From: Yamagishiella unicocca
Taxonomy: Eukaryota > Chlorophyta > Chlorophyceae > Chlamydomonadales > Volvocaceae
Direction of reading: 5' to 3'
Length of the DNA stretch: 64,000 bases
NCBI GenBank assembly: GCA_003116995.1
Contig: BDSL01000008.1
Span: 1,364,001 to 1,428,000 of the forward strand
Numbering within the stretch: the stretch's first letter is position 1; every line of letters begins with the position of its first letter. Under the pieces are notes generated by a model, which worked only from the letters and a program-made list of their open reading frames with translations, did no database searches and was not told the origin of the DNA. Below are positions 12,056 to 22,779 of this stretch, piece by piece. A program made the position numbers and the translations under genes.

Positions 12056-14305
12056 GGCGGTCGCCGTGGGGCTGGCCGCTGGTCACGACGGCGCCGCCAG
12101 CGCTGACGGCCCTGGGCCGAGCAGCGCCGGCGGCGGCAGCCTGCGCAGGAGCCGTCGGGAGACACGCGGCAGCAAGGTGTCGTCTCTGGCCGCCGCGCGT
12201 GGCAGCCGCCACAGCAACCGCAGCCGCGTCGATGAAGACGACGACGACTATCCGTCAGACGCGGATGAGGAGGGGCTCAGCTCAGATGATGGGGAGGAGG
12301 GCAGCGGCCGCAGCGGTGGCGGCGTCGGCGGCGACGGCGAGGGCGGCGTCGATGGCTTTGTGGACGAGAACTCAGTGCTGGTCGTACGGGCCGTACGGGA
12401 CGGAGTGCGGCGGGAGATCACTAAGAACGCGCTGCGAAACGTACGCCGAGGAGGGGCGGGTGGAGGGCTGAGATGAACGCGTGGGAGGAGGGGTTGCCTG
12501 TTGCGTCTAGTGTACGCGGAACCTGGGTCGCCAGAAACCCTGGGACGGAGGCAAGGCCGGTGCCGTAGACAGCGCCAGTCGGTTACCTGCGTAGCTGGTT
12601 GTCGGTTGCCGTATTGCAACGGTAACTGAAGGAATCGTTGAGTGTCTGTTTCCCGTGGAGTTAAATTCGCGGCTAGGAAAACTAACAGATACGGACAGAG
12701 CTCGCCCCCGTTCTTAACATGAAGACCTTCCCCTTCCGCTCTGCCCCCCTTGTCGCCGACTCACTCCCACCTCCTCCTCCTTCCTCCCACCTCCCCTCCT
12801 CTCAAAACTTCTGTTTCAAACGGGTTTTTCGGACATCCACGGGTTTCCCTCGAACCCTCCTCTCAGGTATACCACCTGCCCATCAACGAGGCCGCCGCGG
12901 CGCTCAACATCGGCGTCACCGTCTTAAAAAAGTACTGTCGCAAGTTCCGGGTACCTCGCTGGCCCTACCGCAAGCTGCAGAGCCTGGCCAAGCTGATCGA
13001 CTCCTTCCAGCGCTACAAGCGCATGGCGATTTCCAACGCCGACCTCGCAAATGCGGAGCACTGCGAGGTGCGCGCGTAAACATACATCCTGAACGTGCAT
13101 ATCATAACCGTTTAGCGTGAATACTAATAAAAATGAAAATGGTGTCATAATACGTGCATATCATGGTGCTAGCTAGGTTCGTTCGTTTAGGTTCGGTATT
13201 CGATCGCGGCCGGATCAAAACTACTTCCCATAGCTGGGAAGCTGCTGTCGTACGCCAGCGTTTCTCCCTTTCCTGGAATTCGCATCCCCCTCAATCTGCA
13301 TGTGCCCTGATGATAATCTCGTGCGCCCCTTGACTTTTTGCGTGGCTGCGATGACGACTCGACAGGCCACGATCAACAGCCTTATGAAGTTCCGGGAGGA
13401 GCTGTACGACAATCCCGACAAGGACATCGACGAGAGCGTTAAGAAGCTGCGGCAGGTCCGTGTGTCTCTGTGTGTCGGTGTGTCGTGGATCAGGGCGCGG
13501 ATAGACAGGGGAATCTAGCTTCAGAGCACTGGATGGAGATGGACAGAGAGAGGGAAACACTTTGACGGAAACATTATTGCGCCAAACAAGCGAGAAGATG
13601 GCAGCCGTCAGTCATACACCACAAGCACGTCCTAAGACGGAAGTATCTCTCCAACACACGAGACGACGGGAGGAAGTAAAGGGCTAAAGCGTGTGCCACG
13701 CCTCCACCAAGTGACCACCAATAACCACCATTACCACCTGTAAACACCTCTCCCGCCCCTCCTGGTGTCGAATGCGATGTACCCTCCTCCATCCGCCCTC
13801 CAGGCCAACTTTAAGATTGAGTACCGACAGCGCCAGGGCCAGACCCAGGGGCCTCCGTCCGGCAGCCTCGCGGAACCCTCGCCGACCGGTAAGCGAGTGG
13901 GGTGGTTGTTGGTTGGCTGCAGCTGAATCCGCTGCCGTACAGACAGGCAGGTGCCTCCTCTCGGCGGGTACGGACGGGATCCGGAGTCCAAGGGCCGACG
14001 AGCATGGTCAGCATGGCCAGGATCACGGTAGTTAAGAGGCAAGGTGCCGTAATTAACCGTATCGCCGTTTCTGTCGTGCCCATCCTGCGGATCAACGCTG
14101 TCGGCGCAATCCTGGCGCCAGCAACAACCCGCTCCTCAACCCGCCCGCCCCGCCCCATGCTGCCACATCCGCACCTGCAGCCGCCGACCAACACGCTGCA
14201 GGCGGGATGGTCGTTGTCGGCAGCAGCAACGACCTCAGGCGCGATTTCGAGACCCTAACGGTCAACGGCGCCAGCGAAGGCGGTCAGGAGCTTTCGTCGC
14301 TGTAG
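5296..14305 (+). CDS. Very large RWP-RK domain protein (putative transcription factor, about 1,870 aa)
   Basis: Phase-consistent exons: 5296-5365 (ATG), 5590-5816, 5954-5987, 6229-6593, 6861-7028, 7450-7684, 8192 to about 9324, about 9571-12440, 12867-13067, 13366-13455, 13804-13888, 14181-14305 (TAG). The junction between 9286 and 9595 is ambiguous because several donor/acceptor pairs fit. The RWP-RK domain is split by the 12441-12866 intron: REITKNALRN is followed by VYHLPINEAAAALNIG, then TVLKKYCRKF and RWPYRKLQSL, the signature with Tyr in the variable position (about residues 1690-1745). A helical EELYDNPDKDIDESVKKLRQ segment follows. The rest is Gln-rich (6286-6350, 11260-11420), Asn-rich (8320-8366, 10267-10361), His-rich and Gly/Ser-rich. 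Family members are nuclear DNA-binding regulators of nitrogen response, gametogenesis or mating type. It lies convergent to the CDKAL1 gene. The domain sits near the C terminus; I cannot assign it to NIT2, MID or another named member. Confidence 0.8.
6286..6350 (+). repeat. CAG/CAA tract encoding poly-Gln
   Basis: Mixed CAG and CAA codons in the fourth RWP-RK exon encode roughly 20 Gln residues. The mixed codons suggest some selection for the residue rather than recent pure-triplet slippage. Confidence 0.85.
7913..7984 (+). repeat. Direct repeat, about 23 bp, three copies
   Basis: GCTAGGTTTCGGAGGTTGAT occurs three times in a row, with small differences in spacing, in the RWP-RK intron between 7684 and 8192. 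No function is apparent. Confidence 0.85.
10267..10361 (+). repeat. Pure AAC tract encoding poly-Asn
   Basis: About 31 consecutive AAC codons in the large RWP-RK exon. The tract is uninterrupted at the codon level, so it is a likely length polymorphism. It then decays into GAC, CAT and CAA codons. Confidence 0.9.
12801..12857 (+). repeat. Interspersed repeat family 2, copy 1
   Basis: About 57 bp: CTCAAAACTTCTGTTTCAAA, then a T-run, GGACATCCACGGGTTTCCCT and CGAACCC. It ends 9 bp before the 3' splice site of the RWP-RK exon at 12867, so it may supply the polypyrimidine context of that acceptor. Related copies are at 21181 and 21729. Confidence 0.8.
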
Positions 14306-16315
14306 TTGGTTGGCTGATTGGACAACTAACTAACAGTTGGGCAGCCGACCAGTGCTTGAAAGGGCACCACATGTTGAGAACCAAGAGGAGGCGAAGAAAA
14401 CGAAGGAGATTTCGCGAGCGCGAGGAGCTGAGATCTGTGAACGACGCGTGCTGCAGATCCCTTCGTGCCCCTACGTATGTTAGTATGTGTACTTCGATGC
14501 GCGCGCTGCGAGATGCAGCGGCGGCGGCTGTGAAAAAGGGCCGCAGTAAGCACCACCTCTGGTGTTGCGTTCTAGCGGAAAAAAGATTGCACCGCTACGC
14601 GCACGCTTCTTTTCGCGTGGAAAACCCCAAGACGAGCTTTTGCCTGTGTGTCGTAATGAATAGGTTTATGTACGAGCCGGTGGGCGTTACAACAGCGGGC
14701 GTGCCTGTCCCAGCTCCCAGCCGTACCAAGTTCCACCACCTAGGTTCCTGACAAGGACTTTGGCCGGTTGATTACCTGGCCGGTTGGTTGGACGGTTGGT
14801 TGGAAATGTGGGGCACGGCGGGGGCCGCAACGAAGGCGTCACAGCGCATTGGGTGGCGCCGTACGTAGTTGCCGGTTGCCGAGCTCAGCAATCTTCCGGT
14901 CCCGACGCGGGCAGTAGTCCCCCATCCGTAGATGCATGGTTCACTCAATCGTCGTGAGAAAACGTTACATCCGTGCAGCGTTTTGATAGCACCTGCTTAC
15001 CTGTGAGGACGATTTGGGAATCAGTGTGCCTCGCTGTACCTGTTACAGTGGGCTCCAGACCAAAAGGCAGAACCACCGGGCACATCGCCGTACACGGATG
15101 GCATGCGGGAGCGTGAGTGGGTCGCGGGTTGGGACATGTAGCAGGATGTCGACGTTTTACGATTCAGGCGGCCGTTGGACCCTAAGCCGCAAGCCGCCGT
15201 GCCGGTGTGTATTTTGGGCACGACGGGAGACATAAATGCAGGGGCACACGGTTTGCAAAGTATGAGAGGGTGCCGGCGCTGAAGATGTGCTCGATTAGGT
15301 GTTCCTTGAAACTTCCTTCGCCACGCACGAGCACGTGTACGGCTAGGCCGCCGTACCTGAGGCGCGACCGGCTGCTGGTCGTACGCATGCGGCGGTAACG
15401 ATGACAGATGATGAGGGTGGACGGGAGGGTGAAGGCTTGCGGGTGCCCTTCCCGGCACATCCCTGCTCAACCAACGTAAGAGCGGGTGCCTGACAGCTCG
15501 CGGCGGGTAGCTTTGGCGCGCGTGTTCGGTTCATCCGAGTTCCTGCCCTCTGGTGTTCCCCTATGTCAGATGTCAAGTAGCAGTCCATCGCTACCCTTTC
15601 CAGACATCTTGTCAATTAGTAGTCGCTGTGAAGTGTTGAGCTTCCTAACTTAAACTATCATGTGTCAATCATAAGGGATATGTTGGTAAGATGTGCTGGA
15701 TGGACGTGCATCGCTTTGGTTCCAGCTGCATGTCAGTCATCGTGAAGTGCCCCGGCCTGTACGTAGCTGGCCGACTGCTCTTGGATTGTAAGGGCTCGGG
15801 GTCGGAGCTGCACGTCTGGAACCGCATTGGATCGGCGGCAGCTGACCCGCGGGTCAGAGCTCAGCGCGTCAAGGATAGGGGCACGTGCTGGCGGTAGCCT
15901 GGGGCTACTGCTGTGTTGCGCCGCGTCCTTGTGTTCTCACACGGGGGTGGCGCCTGCTGGGTGTTGCGCCGACCCATTTGGGGTTGTTTGGTTTTTGTGG
16001 GAGGACCCAGCGACCTAGGGCGCTGGTGGGAGGACCGTGCACGCGCCGGTATCCTGCATGCTTGGCGCGCCCACGTTTGCGCCGCTCACAACTTCTTCAA
16101 CTGCGAGCTTTCCTGGCGGGTGTAACGCATCGCCCACCACCGCTCAGCGCCGAAAGCATAAGCGGTGCGGCCAGAACCAACCGTCCCTTCCAGAGACACT
16201 CCTGACCTACATACATACACACGCACGCGCCCAGCTCCCAGCACAAGTTCCCTCCCCCACCCTCTCCCCCCCACACACACAGCAGCTCCGCTGGCCCCCC
16301 CCCCCTGTTCTCATG
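14306..16315. other. Convergent intergenic region (3' UTRs of RWP-RK and CDKAL1 genes)
   Basis: About 2.0 kb between two genes that end facing each other. It holds family 1 copy B near 15042. Candidate polyadenylation signals are TGTAA at about 15787 and 16118 for the plus-strand gene and TTACA (TGTAA on the minus strand) at about 15042 and 14964 for the minus-strand gene. If these are used, the 3' UTRs overlap. No supported gene is seen. Confidence 0.5.
15042..15089 (+). repeat. Interspersed repeat family 1, copy B
   Basis: TTACAGTGGG, CTCCAGACCAAAAGGCAGAA and CGGGCACATCGCC: same core and orientation as copy A. It is intergenic, and its TTACA start reads as TGTAA on the minus strand, the strand of the CDKAL1 gene. 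Confidence 0.8.
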
Positions 16316-19300
16316 CTACCGGCCGGACAGTGCACTGCCGTACACTGCGTTCCACATCGACACGGCTGCCGAGCACAGCATGCCCAGCATGCCCACTGCA
16401 AGGGCGAGGTACAGCAGCCTGTCGATCAGCAGCAGGGGGGCCGCGGTGGCGGGAGAGGGGCTCGGCCCCGCCGCTGCCGCGCTCGCCGCCGGCGAACCTC
16501 GTACTGTCCCAGCCGCCGCCGCCACCGCCGCTGCGGTGGTTCCTTTGCTTGACGCCGCCGCTGCAGCCTCCGCTAGCGGCACCGAGACAACTGCAGCTCT
16601 CGTCGTCGCGGTCACTGGTGCTGCTGCTGCTACTGCCGGCTGCGATGCTCTCGCTCCGGCCGGTTGCGTTGCCGTCGGCGACTTGACTCTGTCTTCCGCT
16701 GCCGCCGCCGCCGTCGTCGCCGCCGTCGTCGTCGCCGCCGCGGTCGTCGCCGCCGCCGTCGCCGCCGCCGCCGTTGTAGCCGCCGTCGCGGCCACTGCCT
16801 CCGCGGTTGCCGCCGCCGCTGTCGTCGCCGCTGTTGTTACAGCTACACTGGAGGTGCTGGTCGCCTCTCTCCCCGATCCACAATCATCGGCGGCCGTCAC
16901 TTGACAACTTCCTCCACCGCCATCGCCACATCCACCGCCGCCGTCGCCACACGTACCGCTCCCGCCACAGCACTGTCCCAGCACCGCCGCCGCCGCCTCG
17001 CAGCCCCCGCCGCCGCACCCGCCACCTCCTACTCCCGACCCAGGTGGTGCAACCGCAGCAGCGGCGTCGCCGCCGCCGCCGCACTTGCTGCCGCCGCCGC
17101 AGCACACCTCCGCTCCAGAGCCGTCTCTCCCAGCTGGGCCCCCGCTGCCACCGGCCACCTCGCCGACCCTCCCTGCCCCACCAACCTCCCGCTGGGAAAC
17201 CAGCTGCTGCTGCTGCTGGTGGCTCTGGGAGCCCCGGTGTTCGGGGCTATCCGCACCCCGCCCCGGGAGGGGGGACGACGCAGCCTGCGCCTCCGCGGCC
17301 TGGTCGGGGGCGCCGCGCCCGCTGTCATGTTCGTCCAGTACGACATTCTCGGGCCTGCGGGCGGGTGGGGTGGGGACGTGGAGGAGGCGGTGGGCGCAGC
17401 GGAGGAACGAGGGTCATCGTGCAGCGTGTGTTTGGGATGATCGTGTGGTGGCCCCCTCACATCCCTTCTCAAGTGCGGTGCGGGTGACACCTCACATCCG
17501 AATCCGTCATCCTCCCCCTCCCCCTCCTCCTCCTCCCCCTCCTCCTCCCCCTCCTCCTCCCCCTCCTCCTCCCCTCCTCCTCCCCCTCCTCCTCCCCCTC
17601 CTCCTCCCCCTCCTCCTCTCCTTCCCCTCCTCCCCCCCTCCTCCTCCTCCTCCTCCTCCTCCTCACCATCACGCTCCCTGCCCTCCTTCCTGCCCGCCTG
17701 CCCCCCCCCGCCGCCCCTGCTTCCTAGTCCACGGGCCTTCCCGAACCCCCGCCGCCCCTGGCACCCACCTGAAGACCCAGGCCACCACGGACCCCCTGAC
17801 CGACCAGCGCGATGCGGACGTGATGGCCACCTCCACCAGGGAGCCCATCAGACCAGGCTGGGGCTCCAACAAAACCTAGGAGCAAACAGAACAGCAGCGG
17901 CAGGAGCAGGCCGGGCGCGGATTAGGCGGTCGTGGGACGGCTAGGCGGGGCCCGGGGAGTTGGGAGGGGTGGGGAGTCCGTTCTACGAGCACCGTACGCT
18001 GCAACGTTAACCGAACCCTCGTACGGTTTCTAGACTGTAGGTCACGGTGCGACATGTACATATGAACAAATAAGCCGGCAATGCGAGAACGTAACATCCT
18101 GGTACCGTACTGCTTGATGACCGAGCGGGGTGTTCCATTCTTCAAATCCAAATCCAAATCCCGGCGAGTTGTTGGGGCCGTCTCCCAGCCCTTGCGCCCT
18201 TCGCGATGACACGGAGCGTATCTCTATGGCGATGCGTCCGACACAGTCATGCTAGTTTGCAGGGAGCCTCTCCTCAGTTCCTGCTACCATAGGTCACCCA
18301 CCATACACGCGCCTACGCACCACTCCCCCCATCCTGCGCGTAGCTTCCTCCCCCGCCCCCCGGGTTTCTTTTATTGTAACCCCCAGGTTCTTTTATTGTA
18401 ACCCCCAGGTTCTTTGATTGTAACCCCCAGGTTCTTTGATTGTAACCCCCAGGTTCTTTGATTGTAACCCCCAGGTTATAGGTTATTTTATTGTAACCCC
18501 CAGGTTCTTTTATTGTAACCCCCGGGTTTCTTTTATTGCAACCCCCCCCCACACACACCTGCGCGTAGCTCCGGGTGTGCGCCACCAGGTGCCAGCCGTC
18601 AGCCGCCACGTCCACCACCACCGCCCGCTGTGTCGTTCCCACCAGCGCCGAGTACACGTCAGCCCAGCCGTCCACCTCGGCGGCCAGCTCCCTGGAGCGC
18701 ATCTTGGCCTCGGGGCCGGGCACCCGGGGGCGCATGCGGGCGGCGGGGGTGCCGGGCCTTATGGCAGGGGCGGGGTGAAGCACGGGGAAGCGGGAGGGCT
18801 GAGTGGGGCAGGGTGGAGGTCGCGCACGGGAGGGGGTTTGCCCTGGCGCAGGAGACACCGCGCCCGCGGCCTCGACAGAACTGTACGGCATCAGGTGCCC
18901 AATGCCGTACACCGCCGTACCTGGGGTAGAACTGCGAGATGTGGGTGTGGGGGAAGCGGTAGTGGCGCAGCAGCTCCAGGGAGGCCGCGTGATCCTCGGG
19001 GGTCTCCCCGGGGAAGGCGGTGATGATGTCAGTGGCCAGTTCCATACCCGGCACGCAGGCGAGCAGCGTGTCAATCACCAGGCGAAACTCTGTGGGCGGG
19101 TGTGTTGGGCGCACGGCGAGGAGCCGGCATCAGGGCGTGTGGAGGGAGGCGCGCGGGGGAAGACGGGAGGCCGGGGTGCTAGGACGTGAGCGCTGCCCCG
19201 AGGGCAGGGGAACGGTGCGGTTTTTCCTTTCGTACACCACCCCAACGCGGTTTTTCCTTTCGTACACGGTTTTTCCTTTGCAACCCACCCGCCACGGTGT

Positions 19301-22269
19301 ACTCCCGCTTCATGGCCTCAAGCACGGTGTCGCTGCCGCTCTGCACGGGCACGTGCAGGTAGGAGAAGACGCAGGGGTGGCGCAGCGCGGCCGACAGAGC
19401 CTGCGAGGGGGCGGTTCGGGAGGCGCGGAGACTTGGAGAGGGAGGGTGCGGCGTGCATGTGGAGGTGAGTGGGTCACGTGCCGGGACGTGGCGGGGCCCA
19501 GGAAAGGGGAAGAGGCAGGCAGAGTAGAAAAAAGGCAGACGTAGGAGTCATGTCCGTAACGCTCATATAGTCGTAACGCCAACACACCTCCAGGTGCTCC
19601 AGCACGTACGGCGGATTTGTCATGCCCACGCGCAGCATTGTACGACCGTCGGGCGGCAGTACGGCAATCAGGGCGTCCAGAAGCGCGGGCAGCGAGGAGC
19701 CGATGTCGCGGCTGGGGGGGAGAGGGGGAGGGGTTGGGGGTTGGGTTTTGATGACCCGGCGGGTGCGGAGGAGGGCCGACCCCTGGGTCGGCCACAAAGC
19801 TCCGAGCCCCGCCAGCCTCCTCATCCGCCCGTCCCCACGACGAATCGTTGTAGCTGGCCTCGCATCCTGCTGCCGCCCTGCCTTGCCCCGAAAGGGACCC
19901 TACACATAAGCCCCCCCGCCTCACCCGTACGCGCCCGTGTCCTCGGAGCTGAGCCAGATCTCCCGCACCTGCAGCAGCGGGTTTGGTTTCGGAGGGTCCA
20001 AGGTGGTTTCGGAGGGTCCAAGGTGGTTTCGGCGCATGTTAACACATTCCAGCCATGAACCCTGACTTGTGGCGGATGCATCAGCGCGTACTAGGAGCCC
20101 CTTATTCATACAGGCGGACCACCACAGCTAATCCTAACCCACATGAAAGCCTTGGCTAATGCGCGCTTGGAATCCCCTCCCCCCCCCCCAAAGGCCGGAA
20201 GACACACACACGCACTGACCCATGGGTCGGCCGCCGCCTGGCGGACCCTCGCCGCCAGCGCGGCGGGGTCGTAGCTGCCCAGGTGGCCCCTGGCGTGCTT
20301 GGTCTTGCAGTAGGTACAGGCGCCCAAGCAGCCGGTGGAGATCGGCACGATCTCGATGTGGCGGTTGCGCCGTACCTGCGGCCGAGATCGCCGTACCAAA
20401 CTTCATACAGTGGGAGCGCAGCGCCGCAAGGAACGCAAGTACGGGTAGCAATACACATAACCCAACCCTCAGCCACCCGCCACTCCGCCGCCTCTGCACC
20501 CCATTATCACCCCACATGCCACCCCGCAATGCGGTCCTTTTTTGCAACCCCGCGATCCTCCTGGGTCCTTTTTACACCCCGCAATCCCCTGGGTCCTTGC
20601 CTTCGGCAAGTCTAGCCGGGGCAGCTCCTTCTTAGCCAGCATGCTGACGGTATTGCCGCGGAGGGTCTCCTCGACCGCCTCAACCACCCGGTCGATCTGC
20701 GTCACACCTGGCGGGGGGATGCAAGGAAAACCCGGCGGGGGGAGGAGGAGGAGGGGGAGTGTGTTTCTGGGCCCCGCGCAGCATTGACGCGGTGGCGGCT
20801 GGGGGGTGCAGGTGCGGTGGTGCTGGGTAGGGGTGCGTTGTCTTGCGGCTTATGGGGGCGCGGAGGGACCGAGCGGAGGAGCTGCGGCGGCTCCCTTAGC
20901 GCCGCCATGCTGGGGTGCACCCACCGACCCACCGACCCACGGCCTCACCTAGCACGCTAACACCCTGGAGCTCAGGAAGGCGCTTGTCGCCCTGCAGGGG
21001 TGGGGCGTGAGGTGAGGTGACGTGACGTGGCGTGAGGTGGGGCCCAGGTAGAGGCTGCACGACGAGGATAAGGTACAATGATCTCAGCCCTCTTGGGGGC
21101 CCCTCACCCTCTTGAGGGTCGCACCCGGCCCCCGCCCCCTCCCACACACATACCGCCCCACCCGCACCTCCCGCATGCATCTCAAAACTTCTGTTTTAAA
21201 CGATTTTTTTCGGACATCCACGGGTTTCCCTCGAACCCGCACCTGTGGGACGCACCCCGCCACCACCAGCCGCTTGCCCGCCGCCCTGCCCGCGGCGATG
21301 AGCGACGACATGCCCGCCTGGCTCGGCCCCTTGACGGTGCAGGAGTTGACCAGCCACAGGTCGGCGGTGTCGCGGGAGGAGTCGTCCACGAGGCTGAGGT
21401 GGGTGCGGTTGGCGGTTGGCGCGCATTCGTTGTTGGCGGTTGGGAGTTAGTATTACGCGCGGGGTCGGAAACGGACGCTTCGCGGCGCGCCCCTCACCGT
21501 CATCTATCTATGGCAAGGCCACGCCCCGGTGTCCTGCCGTACACAGCTACCATAGATAAGGCCCCCATGTCCCGTGTCTGTTGGGCGCAAGCCAGTCGGT
21601 GGGTGCTGCAGCCCGCGGCGATAGGCGCCGCACGGTCCTGGGAAAGGACTTCCTATTCAAAGCCAAAGGCTCCGCGCCCATTTCCCTGCCCCTCGTTCCC
21701 TATCCATGCCAACACCCCGCCGCCGCACGGGTTTTCGGACATCCACGGGTTTCCCTCGAACCCGCCGCCGCACGCTAGCTTCCCGCGTGTCTAGCAACTG
21801 GCTCTACAGCGCGGCTATGGGCGGCGTGGCTGAGCGATGCCGTGCGTCTTTTCCCTGAGTCACAGCCCCTCACTGTAAATATGGCGGTGATCTTTACGCT
21901 CCGAAAGGTATGCCGTGTCGTACCGCGGGAATGCCCACGGCCCAGAACCCCGCGACGGCGCGGGCGCGTGTTCGGGCGCCTCGCCAGGGCCCCTCACCGA
22001 TAGCCGTAGTCCACCAGCTGCCCGGCCATGTACTCGCTGTCGCTGATGTTGTGCGAGCAGCCAAAGGTCTTCACCCACACCGCCTGGGTGCCGGGGACGC
22101 ACTCGCCGCTGCTGCCGCATGGGTCTGGACCCGCCGTCGCGCCATCAGTTTTGGCGGCTGCCTTTGTGCGCCTCCCTAGGAATGCTGGCTTCGCGGGCCT
22201 CGCTTCGTCAAGGCCAACGCCGTCAAAGTCCTCGATGTCGCCGACGTCGTCGGCACACGCCACAGTCAT
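16316..22269 (-). CDS. CDKAL1-like: CDKAL1-type threonylcarbamoyladenosine tRNA methylthiotransferase, tail-anchored
   Basis: Twelve exons, frame closed over 2,523 nt (840 aa): 22269-21998 (ATG), 21393-21243, 20991-20949, 20707-20601, 20375-20220, 19968-19925, 19711-19588, 19400-19289, 19089-18921, 18757-18559, 17875-17769, 17354-16316 (TAG). The N-terminal MTTase domain has its three cluster cysteines in VKTFGCSHN (about residue 70), NSCTVKG and AGCVPQ. The radical-SAM site is [18 protein letters not shown] (about 205-222). Further family blocks are [34 protein letters not shown] and [14 protein letters not shown]-like region (about 400-495) includes [10 protein letters not shown]. Known role: converts t6A37 to ms2t6A37 in Lys-tRNA using SAM and iron-sulfur clusters. 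Residues about 495-800 are an Ala/Gly/Thr-rich spacer, and 803-830 form a hydrophobic segment, fitting the ER tail anchor of animal CDKAL1. Intron 4 starts with GC (AAG then GCAAGG). Confidence 0.93.
17516..17665. repeat. Polypyrimidine tandem repeat (CCTCCTCCCC type)
   Basis: About 150 bp of C/T-only sequence on the plus strand, so G/A-only in the transcript, in the last CDKAL1 intron (17355-17768). Units of CCTCC and CCCCT vary slightly. On the transcript it could form G-quadruplex or triplex structures. Confidence 0.85.
18366..18548. repeat. 22-bp tandem repeat, about eight units
   Basis: Unit TAACCCCCAGGTTCTTTTAT plus TG, with Gly-like variants (CTTTGATTG), in CDKAL1 intron 10 (17876-18558), ending just inside the 5' splice site. 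In transcript sense it reads CAATAAAAGAACCTGGGGGT. Confidence 0.88.
19986..20034. repeat. 20-bp direct repeat, three copies
   Basis: GGTTTCGGAGGGTCCAAGGT occurs twice in full plus a truncated third copy, in the CDKAL1 intron between exons 5 and 6. Confidence 0.85.
21181..21238 (-). repeat. Interspersed repeat family 2, copy 2
   Basis: CTCAAAACTTCTGTTTTAAA, then a T-run, CGGACATCCACGGGTTTCCC and TCGAACCC on the plus strand. It lies in CDKAL1 intron 2, four bases inside the donor GT at 21242-21241, antisense to the transcript. Confidence 0.8.
21729..21764 (-). repeat. Interspersed repeat family 2, copy 3 (short)
   Basis: Right half only of family 2: CGGGTTTTCGGACATCCACG, then GGTTTCCCTCGAACCC, in CDKAL1 intron 1 (21394-21997), antisense to the transcript. 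Confidence 0.8.
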
Positions 22270-22779
22270 TTGCTTATGTTACTATAATAGAATTGAAGTG
22301 TAATTATCAACCGCACGCTATCCTCGTCAAGTACCGGTATGCCGCAAGCGCTAGAGTATTGCACGCCTTATTTAAGGGGCTTACGCATTGCACTGTTTGT
22401 CACCATCATATAAATGTAGCGCACCAACCAAGTAATGAGAAGGGCTGACGATCGCCCATTTGTCCTTGCTCACAAGTAGTACGAGTCGCTGTCGGGTTAA
22501 TAAGTCCAATCGCACATTTACACATACACAATGTATATATTATAAAATTTCAAGCAGCTCTATCCTTTGCGAATTAGTACGACGCCCTTGGCCTCACCCG
22601 ACCATCTTGGTTGGAGGCTAGGTGCTCCGACAGCACAATCACAGCATCACGGAGGTCCACACATCTTACCTTCAGCCAATCAGGAGCTGATCACTGTCCA
22701 GAAGCACCTTTCGCTAGCGGATCCGTCAACGAGGAAACATCCACCGAGGCATCTCGCACGGATTGGCTCACCAAACGCC
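22270..22779. promoter_or_regulatory. Shared divergent promoter region of the CDKAL1-like and PEP-mutase-like genes
   Basis: The two start codons are 510 bp apart on opposite strands. The spacer is more AT-rich than its flanks and includes a TATATATTATAAAATTT element at about 22534-22550, roughly 230 bp before the plus-strand ATG. Core promoter use is inferred from position only. No other motif is claimed. Confidence 0.5.

Noticed and set aside
18366..18548. CRISPR-like array
   Set aside because: Head-to-tail 22-bp tandem repeat without unique spacers, inside a eukaryotic intron.
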